Positions 50,687 through 61,038 of a DNA stretch of 64,000 nt are shown here, piece by piece. Both the position numbers and the translations under genes were made by a program. Source of the DNA: Gordionus sp. m RMFG-2023 (lineage: Eukaryota > Nematomorpha > Gordioida > Chordodea > Parachordodidae); the NCBI RefSeq assembly GCF_954871325.1, contig NC_088777.1, forward strand, positions 2,482,509 through 2,546,508, in the 5' to 3' direction. The notes under the pieces are model-generated. The model was not told the DNA's origin, ran no database searches, and worked only from the letters and a program-made list of their open reading frames with translations. Numbering within the stretch: position 1 is the stretch's first letter; the number at the start of each line of letters is the position of its first letter.

Positions 50687-53600
50687 CTAAAAGATATTTA
50701 CAATTTTAAAAGAATTAAACAAATAAATAGATCTCTTCAATTGTTACCTTCACTCTGACCCTATTTGGACCCTATTTTCTCCTCTTAAAAACAGCTTTGG
50801 CAAATTCATCTCTGCCAAAATAGATTACCGTTTAGATGGATCTCATCTTAAAAAGCCAATCAATTATTTAAAAGAAACTTCCTTTGCTTTACTCATAATA
50901 TCTATTCGAAATAGATATTAATAACATATAAAATATTAAAAATTCAAAGTATCATATTTAATAAAAATTAAAATATTATCACTAATTTTTTTAATTTTTA
51001 CTAAATATGATGTCCTATATTTTTAGATAGTAAACAATATTATAGTAATTATATAAAATATCAATAAAAGTATAACTATAGTAATCCATTTTATTTCAAA
51101 TACTAAACATGTGAGTAATTTTAGTAAAAAGAATTTCTTTTTTTAAATTACATAATTCTTGGTTATTCATTATATAATGTATTTTTATGATAATAAAGCA
51201 TGATTAACTTATTATTTTCCAAATTTAAAAAGTAATAACACAAGAATTGCAATATTTATATATAACAAATAAATTTTTTTTTAAAACTAAGATAAATTTC
51301 AATGAATTTTAAAAATATATAATTTGATATAACAAACTAAATTATTAAGAAGATATAGAGTGATATCTCTACAGTTATGTTATCTCTTTAAAAAATTAGT
51401 GTAATAATTTGTAGTTTATTTCTCCAGATTATATAAAAATTAAGTAAAAACAATGTATAGGCATAATTAAATAATTATATTTAATTTACCTTTATCCACA
51501 GAATGCTCAACTATTAAGAAAAAAGATTAGATGTTTGAATAAATATGTTTCTATATATATGATATCAAAAACTGTTTACTTCCTGAACCGCTTTCTAGAT
51601 CTAATAAATTAAAACATAATGTAAATGTTAAAATATAATAAATATTAATTTACTTTCAATAGGCCTAATATCAAAAATTAAAACGAGAGCTGATAGAAAA
51701 GTAAAAAAATTATTCATTTTTAATTTATTTTATGAGTAAAAATAAAATTATGAAAATATTATATTTTTTATACAATATATTATTTTTTATAAAAAAAATA
51801 AATTTTATGAATATTATTATTTTTAATGTTTTTTTATAGGGTTTTTTTTGTTTATAAGTCTAGTAATAAAAAAAATATAATTTTTAGTGTAATTTTTAAA
51901 TTTTAAAGCTTATTATTGAAATTGCTATGATAGGTATTTTTTTTGTTTTAGATAGTTAGTAATAGAAATAGAAAAGGTTATAATTAGAACATTTTTTTTT
52001 ATAAAAGTAAAGATATAAGTCTAGTCTAATTTTTAAAAATAAAAATATTAGCAACTGCATATTTCTTTTCCTAATTTTAAAATAGGATAAAAACAAATTT
52101 TTATTATTTTTTTCTAAAATTTTCGTTTTATTATAACTATTACATTTTCCCTTATTAAGATAATATTTTTTTTGAAAAATAGAAATTTTCGTATTTTTTT
52201 TATTTAATCTTAGAACCAGAGTTTGTACAAAAAATTTGAGCAAGATCTTTGAAGATAGTAATGAAGGTCCTTCATTTTTGGAAAAGATCTTGAAAAATCC
52301 TGATCTTCATATTATACAATGTTATAATAAATTATTATTATTAAAAAAATAATTTTATAGTAGTTTTTTTGAATTAAATGGAGTTAGGTGTTAAATTAAA
52401 TCAAATTTAATTTTAAAAAAATCAGCACCCCATAATTTTTTTAGTTGCTAAATGAAAACAAATTTAATTTTTAAAAAATTAGCACCACAGTCTAATTTTT
52501 TTTTTTAAATATAGTATATTTCTTAATTTTTTATGGCCTTATTATTTGATTATAAAATATTAAAAACGATGCTTTCTAAGTTTTTCGTATATTTTATTAT
52601 GTGTTTTTACTATTTGCAATGACACAAAATGCAAGTCTTTCAGGACAATAAGGTAAACAAGTCTTTATTTTTAAAAAATATTTATGGGTTTTTAAATTTA
52701 TTGGTTGGGTTTTGATAAGATTTTTAGTCAAAAAATTAAGCCAGACCCAAATCAAATGGGTCGATCAGGTGGACCATATCGGCCAGAAACCAACTTTATA
52801 TAATATTAAATGTGTATTTTTTGTTCAATTCGTCATTCTTATTTATAACTAGAGGAAGTATATTTGTTAACATTGAAATAATCTTGTATTAATTAGATTA
52901 ATTTTCAAAATTTTATTTTCTCTAATCTGAAAATATTGTTTATTTTTTTATTTTACTCTATCAACTCGAGTTGCCAAATGCAGTTGTAATTATGAACTTT
53001 TATTGTAAACTTAAGAAAATAGTTCAATATTAACATTGAAATAATTATCTTTTATTAATAAAATTATGTTACATATTTTTACAAGTTATTCTCTTCTTAA
53101 TTTGTATATTTTTTATTAATGAAAATCAATCATATTAAAAAAAGTGTGTATATATATGCTTAATGCAACAATGCCAAAACAGATGAAAAAAAAGTCACAG
53201 ATGATTATATGGGGTCTATTTGACCTTTAGAAAAAAAAATCTATACAACGGTTGAATTACAATATTTAAAATTAATTTTTACACACATATACTTAATTAA
53301 ACATTTTAAAGCTACTAAAAGATTTAGGCAAAAATATCGAAAAAATTTTGAATACTAAAGTTTAAAAACACTGGGGATAGTCCTACCTTTGCAATGAGTT
53401 GATTTTTTTTAAATCATGTTTTTGAAAATTTTATATAAATATAAAGTAAAAATAAAATTTCAAAATCAAGATATTTAATTCCATCTTTATATAGAACAAC
53501 CCGATCTTAAATTTGTGTTTTGTCTGATAATCAATAAAAAGAGGGAATTTTATATAATTTATGCCCATACAATATTAGCTAAGTTGAACGATATTTTAAA

Positions 53601-54519
53601 GGATTTCATCATTAAAAATTTTAATAAATTCTTCATCAGACTCAATATAAACTTAATAATAAAGATAATGAAGGTAGAAGGTAAATGGATAAAAAAAATT
53701 TAATGAAAAATGGCTGCAATTTTCAAAAAATTTGCAATTATATATTTTTCATTATCTCATTCTATATGCAAAATGATTTTATTTATATCTGTATAAAAAC
53801 AAAAGTTAATGTTAAAAAATATATATATATAAAAATTAGATAAATAGACAAAATAATAAAAAAAAATTTATATTAAATAAAAATAAATGTAATAAAAATT
53901 TATCTAGACATATAAAAAAAAATTGCCAGCTAGAGGAGGATAAATAAAAAATCTCTAATTTTAAAATAAAATAAAATTAAAAATGATTTTTAATGTTAAA
54001 AATAGCAAAATTTATAAAAAAAATATGAGTCTCTTTCATCTAAAAGATTTTTTTATTTTTTAATAAATTATAATATTTTTAATTACTTTTTTTAGCCTAT
54101 CACCTTCCTCGCCTTTTCTATTTTTTTTAAAAATTCATTTCCTTAAAACAATATAAAAAATTATAATCACAATTTAATTTATATATTTAGTTGTAATTTT
54201 ATTAAATAAAAAAGGTTTTAAACAATGATTTTGAGTTTTGATTTTATTAAAAGAATATTTGTAAATATTAATATATTGTCATATTTGAATAAATATACTT
54301 CATTTATATGAAATTGTTACAAGATTAAGGAGCTACATATTATAAAATGACAATTAATTGATGCACAAAATAAAATTGTATAATATGTAGGATGTAAGAC
54401 TGGAACATAATAGATGTTTATGACGTATCAATAATAAGATATTAAGAGTTAATAATGGTATAAAAAAATAGTAAATTTATCTCACTCGTTTTTGTAGACA
54501 CTGGATGGAATGTAAACAA
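50687..54519. other. AT-rich region upstream of block 1
   Basis: No micro-exon was recognised here. A hairpin-rich spot at 52237-52290 has a perfect ATGAAGG-T-CCTTCAT palindrome inside CAAGATCTT/AAGATCTTG arms. A ~65-bp direct repeat with AGCACC lies at 52400-52505. A 95-codon minus frame (51956-52243) and a 62-codon plus frame (53515-53703) are not recognised. Confidence 0.4.
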
Positions 54520-55090
54520 AAAATTGACAATTGACATAATCCTTATTTCTTTAACCTTTTTGATTTTTTTGGCGCAAATGGGATATACTACAATTTAAAA
54601 TATATGAATAGAAAAGTTATAATGGTCATAATCGTTATTATTTAACTTTTTGAAATGTTTTTGGCAAAAATATATGATGTAAAATTTTACATTAAAATTT
54701 CAATAAATTTGTACCTTCAAAAGTGATTATTGCCATAATCTTTTATTTTTAACTTTTTTTTGACGCAAATGGATTTCACTTTTTATTATTAACCTATAAA
54801 ATTAAAATATCAATGAAGATTTTAGAAAAGTGACGATTTTCATAAAATTTATTATTTAACTTTATAAATTTTTTTTGACAAATATATATATTGCAAACAT
54901 GTTAAAGTAAAATTTTAATAAATACTATAGAAGAAGAGTGACAAATGTCATAATTGTTATATTTTAACTTTTTTTATATTTTTTTTTACACAAAAGTATA
55001 AAAAATATATATTGTAAGCATGTTAAAATAAAATTTCAATGAAGATGTACCATAAAAAAGTGATAATTGTCATAATCCTTCCACCCTTCC
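54520..55090. repeat. satellite-like tandem array, ~110-120-bp unit, five degenerate copies
   Basis: Each unit contains a variant of AAAAGTGATAATTGTCATAA, a T-rich TTTTTTTGACACAAATGG and TTAAAATAAAATTTCAATGA. Copies start near 54525, 54620, 54722, 54830 and 54940. Confidence 0.8.
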
Positions 55091-55249
55091 TTTATTTATA
55101 TTAATTTTATAAGGATTTTAGGTTAGGTTTTGAAAATAACATAGCTTAAATTAAATATTTAAAAATAACGGGCCACTTTTCAAAAATTTGCATTTTTGCT
55201 TATAACATGATAAAAATAAGCATATTTTAAATATATTTTATGGACATTA

Positions 55250-55510
55250 TTTGTAAAGGGGTGGAAGAGATCCTAGGCAAAATCTACCCTAACTTAATTT
55301 TGATCAGAATAAGGCATAGATCCCTCTAATAATAAGACAGCGATCTGTTTTTAATCCATGTGCAGATGTTTCAATGTGCAATTGCCATTTTTGTTGATAT
55401 TTTCCTCACGAACTCTCCGAGCATAGTTCTTACACTATGAGTCAATAAACATTACTTTGTTGCCAGCATCTTAAAAAGATTTTCCCGGTTTTACTTACAT
55501 TTTCAATGCA
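55250..55510 (-). pseudogene. FLYWCH-type zinc-finger remnant (MULE debris)
   Basis: A GC-richer patch reads, with interruptions, LRCWQQSN then CKNYARRVREENIN and CTLKHLHMD. This resembles the W-R-C ... C-K-A-R ... H-x-H core of FLYWCH fingers found at the N-terminus of Mutator-like transposases such as the one at 15735-16276. It has at least two stops. Confidence 0.4.
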
Positions 55511-56269
55511 CAATAATTTTAAATTATTATAAATTAAATTTTTATAAAATGATATCATTAAAAAAAAAGGTAAGTTCCAATAAAGTTTAATATATTTTAA
55601 TGAACTTAAAGCGAAACTTTAAAAAAAAGAATTAATGAGATAAACCGTTTATAATAGATTCAATTAAGACAAGTGATCCAATAAAGGGTTTCTTCTTACG
55701 ACAAAGAATATCGATAGAAATATAACAATCCAACTGCATATTCATACACAGGTCATTAAATCACGTGGACTCAACCCTAAATAAATTTATTTTTGTATTT
55801 ATGTTTTTCTTAATTTTTTTTTCTTTTCAATATTGTTTCATATTTTTATTGATATATGATATAAAAATTTTAGATATGTATTTTATTTTAATAATTATAA
55901 TCAAAAATTTAACTTGAAGTTATATACATTGAAATCGTTTTTAAATTTTAGAACTAATTTTACGAACATAATTTATATATTTTAAGAAGAATTTCACATT
56001 GAGGGTCACTAGTGTATTTTTAGTAGTCTTTATTCATTTTTACATTATTAATTTTAAAACTTAAAATATTTCAAATTAACCTTAAATTCCACATTATTAA
56101 TGGATATTTATAAATTTCTAAATATTAGAATAATATTATCAAGCCTAAATAAATAATATCTTATTATTCTTAGTTCATAAATTAAAAATGATTGTATGAA
56201 ACTAGTTCAACTAATTTTTAAATATTTAATAATTGCGTTAAAAATGCAAGAATTTTGACTCCCTATCAT

Positions 56270-56650
56270 TTAACATTATATTTTTTGATCATTTTAACCG
56301 CAAAGTGAAAGAACTATGCCCATGTCTACTCTTATCAAACTTATTAGTCATTGTAAAATTTCTTAATAAAAAATAAAATTTATTATATATATATTATATA
56401 CCATTTTGTTGTACATGTAAGAATATATTTTTTTAATCATTTAAAGCTATAGCTATTTATGGCTTCTAAATTAAAACAAAAATGCCCATAATAAAATTTC
56501 TAAGAACTCAAAAAATACTCTTAGAAAAATATATTGAATGCTCAGAATTAAATATATAACTGAAACTTTCAGATTAAATATTGGCTCAGAAAAATATATG
56601 AAATGCACAAAGAATTTTCTTATTTAAAAAAAAATATATGTGAAATATGA
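56270..56650 (-). pseudogene. paralogous copy of block-4 end: exon E8 and decayed E7
   Basis: E8-type exon 56299-56325 (MGIVLSLC) has an acceptor TAG and donor GTTAAA in the same phase as the E8 at 27064-27090. An E7-like end (CATGTACAACAAAATG, donor GTATAT) ends at 56402, but its acceptor is lost. Intron words (CTCAGAA, GGCTCAGAAAAATATAT) also match 27190-27500. It is either the end of an upstream block of the same gene or a displaced duplicate. Confidence 0.6.
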
Positions 56651-56699
56651 AAGATTATAATAATTTTGGTAGTTAAGAACTGAAATAAAATATTTAAAT

Positions 56700-57113
56700 A
56701 ATAATGAATTTAATACAATCAAAATTCAGATTTTCATGATCAGAATTGGCAGGGTGCTGAAGACGCCCTGCAATGGCCTGCGAAGTATCTAGTATATATA
56801 ACTGAGCAAATTTTGGTAGGGTATCAGTCTGGGGATTAAAATGAGATGTGCGATGATAAATTTACCCATAAACTCTAAAACAATAAGGTCCATTGAAATC
56901 TGTGCTCCCATAGATGCAAAGGCAATAGAACTATTGTCAGAACGAATATGATGCATAAAATTTTTATGTAAGGGATCTAAAGGATTAGATAAGAGATTTT
57001 TTAAATAATCAGGATATGGCCATTGAGGAAACTTGACTTTACCTTTATGACAACAATGAGAAAATTTACCAATGTCTTTCAGCTAAAAATTTAAAGATTG
57101 ACAAAATTGGCAT
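56700..57113 (-). pseudogene. Helitron Rep/helicase N-terminal fragment (Helitron_like_N)
   Basis: Reading down from 57113: CQFCQSLNF, then FSHCCHKGKVKFPQWPYP (the C-C-H-K-G-K-V-x-L-P motif), NPLDPLHKNFMHHIRSDNSS and IAFASMGAQI. After a frame change, GPYCFRVYG and LPKFAQLYILDTSQAIAGRL follow. This is the conserved N-terminal Helitron domain, ending before the Rep HUH motif. At least two stops and one frame change are present. Helicase and Rep catalytic parts are absent. Confidence 0.88.
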
Positions 57114-57239
57114 ATTATATTCATAGGACCACAGTTATGTTTCTCCACTATGGATTAATTTTAGGGAAAATCCTAGGTAAGATCTTTTGAAATTTTTTTC
57201 TAAATCTTATAGCACATGCAAGCATCCTTTATCCTATAA

Positions 57240-57360
57240 TAAAATAGTATTATAAAATAGATACTAACTGTTTTTTTAATTTATATAATTAATCTAAAAA
57301 AAATAGTATTATAAAATAGATATTAACTGTTTTTTTAATTTAAATAATTAATCTAAAAAT
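57240..57360. repeat. 63-bp tandem duplication
   Basis: Two nearly identical units: AAAATAGTATTATAAAATAG, AACTGTTTTTTTAATTT, ATAATTAATCTAAAAA. Confidence 0.9.
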
Positions 57361-57539
57361 AATTAAATAAAATGCCTTTTCTGAAATGATAATAGTTGGA
57401 GGCAAATGAGTATAGATGTATTTGTATTATTTAATTTCATCTTTTTGCGGTGAAATTTAATTGAAATTGAATAATCATAGATTAAATGTATATTATAAAA
57501 TACAGAAAATAATGTTACATCTATTTTTGAAAACATTTT

Positions 57540-58190
57540 GTTTGGATATTGTTGGAGTTTTTGTTAGATTTTATCCTTTTGAGATTAAATGATATTAACT
57601 GTTTCTATTATGAAAAAAATTAGAAATTCAAAAATACTTTATTTTTTAAAGCTTATGGATATTTTTGAGATTAAATGATATTAACTGTTTCTATTGAATG
57701 ATATTAACTGTTTCTATTGAATGATATTAATAGTATAAATTCAAAAATACTTATTGAATGATATAACTGTTTCTATTGAATGATATTAATAGTATATATT
57801 CAAAAATACCAGAGCTTTTGTATATGGATATTTTTTGAGATTGAATGATATGACCTGTTTATGATATTAACTGTTTCTATTTTGAAAAAAATTTAAGAAA
57901 TTCAAAAATACCTTATTTTTTATAACTTTTGTATGGATATTTTTTGAGATTGAATGATATTAACTGTTTCTATTGATTCAAAAATACCTATTGAATGATA
58001 TTAACTGTTTCTTATGAATGATATTAATAGTATAAATTTAAAAATACCTTATTTTTTAGAGCTTTTGTATGGATATTTTTTGAGATTGAATGATATTAAC
58101 TGTTTCTCTTGAATGATATTAATAGTATAAATTCAAAAATACCTTATTTTTTAGAGCTTTTGTTTGGATATTGTTAGAGTTTTTGTTAGA
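57540..58190. repeat. complex satellite: nested short units of GATATTAACTGTTTCTATT
   Basis: The word GATATTAACTGTTTCTATTG recurs many times, alternating with ATTCAAAAATACCTTATT and TTTTGTATGGATATTTTTTG, giving higher-order units of about 60-130 bp with internal deletions. Confidence 0.85.
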
Positions 58191-58331
58191 TTTTAAACAT
58201 AAATTGGCGCATGCGCAAAAATATATATATTTTAAATTTAATTATATTCAAGTTGGTGCATGCGTAATGCATACGCCTTTGAAACTTTAATACCTATATA
58301 TATAATTAATATTTTTAATTTATTTATATTC

Positions 58332-58398
58332 AAGTTGGTGCACGCGGTAAAGCATATGCCTTTGAAACGGGAGGCTCGAGTCCGATTCGCGTGAGAGC
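58332..58398 (+). repeat. tRNA-derived SINE-like unit
   Basis: Pol III boxes are visible: TGGTGCACGCGG (A box) and GGCTCGAGTCCG (B box, consensus GGTTCGANTCC), 40 nt apart as in tRNA. A CTTTGAA stretch could be an anticodon loop (TTG), but the stem does not pair well, so it is not a functional tRNA. A head-only copy (GTTGGTGCATGCGTAATGC) lies at 58250-58290 and a shorter one near 58204. Confidence 0.6.
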
Positions 58399-58629
58399 AA
58401 AAAAATTAACATTACACTTTGTAGTCTCCTTAAATTTAAAATACATTAGGGAGAAACGAAAACGATCGTTTTATGATTATGGAGATTATATATAATAGAT
58501 TATAAGGAAAATTTTTTATCTGAGCAAAATACCATAATTCGTTAATATATATATCTATAATACCTTTTTCATTACTAAAATTGATAGCTCCGAATATTAT
58601 TTTTTAAGCGTCTTATTATATAAATTATA

Positions 58630-58790
58630 ATACAAAGCGGAAAATAATTCCCCGGAAAAAAAAATCCCCGAAAATAATTCCCCGAATTCCACGGAAAAAA
58701 ATACCCTGGAAAAAAATACCCTGGAAAATAATTCCCCAGAAAAAAAATATCCCCTGGAAGATAATTCCCCGGAAAATAACTTCATTTCAT
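58630..58790. repeat. minisatellite of CCCCGGAAAATAATT units
   Basis: About nine degenerate 14-17-bp units of CCCCGGAAAATAATT. The minus strand is open and would encode G-E-L-F-S-G repeats over 62 codons, but this follows from the repeat and is not evidence of a gene. Confidence 0.85.
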
Positions 58791-59039
58791 AACCTGTTAA
58801 ATGTAAATTTCAGGATCACGTAAAACTCACACAAAGCATAATCAAATTATTATTTTATTCCTCCCACACTTGTAACATTTCGGAGGCTATTTAATAAATT
58901 ATGCCACAAAATTATACAATGTATCATTTGATTAAACAATCATATCAATATATTTGTGGCGAAATCTTTAAAGAAAACGTAAAGTTATCTACATAGAAAC
59001 ACTATTAGATAGTTAACATTAGTTTAATCGAATAATTTA

Positions 59040-60110
59040 ATATGAGTTTAGAGATAAACTTCTGGGTTGGGCAATAATGGAAGTAATCGAGGTATATTGA
59101 CAGGTGGATGAACTGCGCTTAAAAAGGTTCGTTATCTTGGTCGGGATTTTACACTTTTACCATCTCACTTTCATTGAACTGGGAAAATCAACGAAAACAA
59201 AATTTTTAGATTGACGATGCGTTTCATTAAGAGAACATCAGTGAAAACAGCTGGGGACGCCATTTTAATCTATATCATTGTTAAAAATTTTAAACGAGAG
59301 GCCAATTTATTCCTATATCCGACCCAAACTTGAATTGCCTGATCATCGATATAATAAAGAAAGCAAGTTATCAATTTAATAGTAGTTTTTTAATATGAGA
59401 ATAATTACTATATGGGTTACCAAAATGGACGGGTCCAGCTGATTTGCATTCAATGACGCTTTCAAATGCATTTTTCCTTTACTTCGCTTCTAATAATAAT
59501 TTTTTAACTTATGAGTTGATAAACGAAATTCGCTATTTAGAATTCCATTTTTTTGTGATCCACTAATTCAAATTTTATTGCATCTAATAAAATTTGTTTT
59601 TTTAGAATCTGGATAAAAGATTATAACAAACTACAATTAGTTGTTTTGCAAATATTGTTTTAGAAAACAAATATTTTTTAAAGTTATTATATTTTTCTTG
59701 AATATTTCGAAAACCAAAAAAAAAAGAAATTACAGCTATATAATTTAACCCTCATTCAGGGCTTCATCCGATTTTGGTAAATTAATTTATAAGGGACTAT
59801 CCATGTTTAGATCCCCCTAGCCTAATCTAACCTAGACATCAACATCATTGACCAGAAGGAACAACTTAAAATCTTCAAATACACAGAAATTTAAAATGAC
59901 CAATGTTTCATTCCGTTCATTTCAACTACACTTGCCACCTTTGAACAAATTTGCCCTAGGATTCTTCAAAAATTTAGGATAATCAGCAAACTGTCAGATG
60001 AACCACGAGAGATGATTTCTTCGACAAAGGTTGACCATAAGCTATCCTTAAAGCGACAAATTACATCAGATTTAATGGTAGTCTATACTAACTAAAAGAG
60101 CCTATCCTAG
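59040..60110. other. GC-richer island of unknown content
   Basis: Two patches (59040-59480 and 59830-60110) are richer in GC than the surroundings. In the first, an 18-nt phase-1 candidate exon (59422-59439, GPVHF, donor GTAACC) and a minus-strand ATG frame at 59261 with a signal-peptide-like stretch (MKRIVNLKILFSLIFPV) occur. Neither links convincingly to the micro-exon gene. The second has a broken minus frame (SLWSTFVEEIISRGSSD). No family is recognised. Confidence 0.3.
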
Positions 60111-60500
60111 ACCATTTCTACTTAATATTTTTTTTCCTCGCTTTATAAATTTAATAGTAATATATAATATAAAAATATAAGATAAATCAAAATAATTTAA
60201 AATACAAAACAAATTTAAACTACTAATTATAAATCTTTTTTTTTAAAAAAAATAACTAATTCTTCTTTTATTTATTTATTTTTATTATAAAAGATTTTGA
60301 TAATTTTAAAATACATTAATATTTAAAAAAAAAAAAAAAAATTATATGATGAACATAAAATCGTAAAAAAAAATCCCAATATTTACTATCGGGATTCATT
60401 TGAAAAAATGATTTTGGGATTGTAAAAAGGTGTAAATGTATAAAAAAACAAACTCCGCCAAATGATTCCAAGAAAAAAAAAAACTAGTTAGGGAAATTTA

Positions 60501-60694
60501 TAGTGTTGTTAAACTAACTAACTAACTAACTTTAGTCATCTATAAAACAGAGTAGCCATATTTTTATACAAAAGTAATCGGATCAATCTTCAAGTCGAGA
60601 CTCAACTTAGAGGTTTAATTCAATTTTTTAGGCTAAAAGCTTGGATAAGGCACATTGGAGATAATTAAAGTTAGGTAGTAACTTAACAACACTA
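60501..60694. mobile_element. MITE, TAGTGTTGTTAA family, complete copy (194 bp)
   Basis: Left end TAGTGTTGTTAAACTAAC, right end TTAACAACACTA, with further inward pairing (AACTTTAGTCATC and GATAATTAAAGTT). TA lies at both borders. A (CTAA)n run follows the left end. Confidence 0.8.
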
Positions 60695-60758
60695 GAAATT
60701 TGAGAAGGGAAAAAAAACATAAAAAACTTTTTCACATTGATTTCAAATAATATATATA

Positions 60759-61038
60759 TATTTAAATTTATATTATTTTATTATAAATAATTAATTTAAA
60801 TAAAAGAAAAACTGATGGTGGCAGAGATATTAAATTTTTTTTTCTCGTAGTATTTATTTCAAAATTTTTTCGCGAAATTTATCAGCGAAGAGGTCCTATT
60901 TAAATTTATATTATTTTATTATAAATAATTAATTTTAAATATAAAAGAAAAATTGCTGGGTGGGCAGAGATATATATATTTTTTTCTCGTAGTATTTATT
61001 TCAAAATTTTTTCGCGAAATTTATCAGCGAAGAGGTCC
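60759..61038. repeat. ~140-bp tandem duplication covering a gene's 3' end
   Basis: Copies 60759-60896 and 60897-61038 share TTAAATTTATATTATTTTAT, TTTCTCGTAGTATTTATTTC and AAATTTATCAGCGAAGAGGT. The right copy contains the last 14 codons and stop of the gene starting upstream; the left copy repeats those codons downstream of the stop. Confidence 0.95.

Noticed and set aside
58332-58398. Functional tRNA-Gln gene
   Set aside because: A and B boxes are good, but the anticodon stem does not pair, and degraded head copies lie next to it, so a SINE-like unit is more likely.
58597-58785. 62-codon minus-strand frame encoding G-E-L-F-S-G repeats
   Set aside because: It is a by-product of a 14-17-bp minisatellite and has no start context or splice support.
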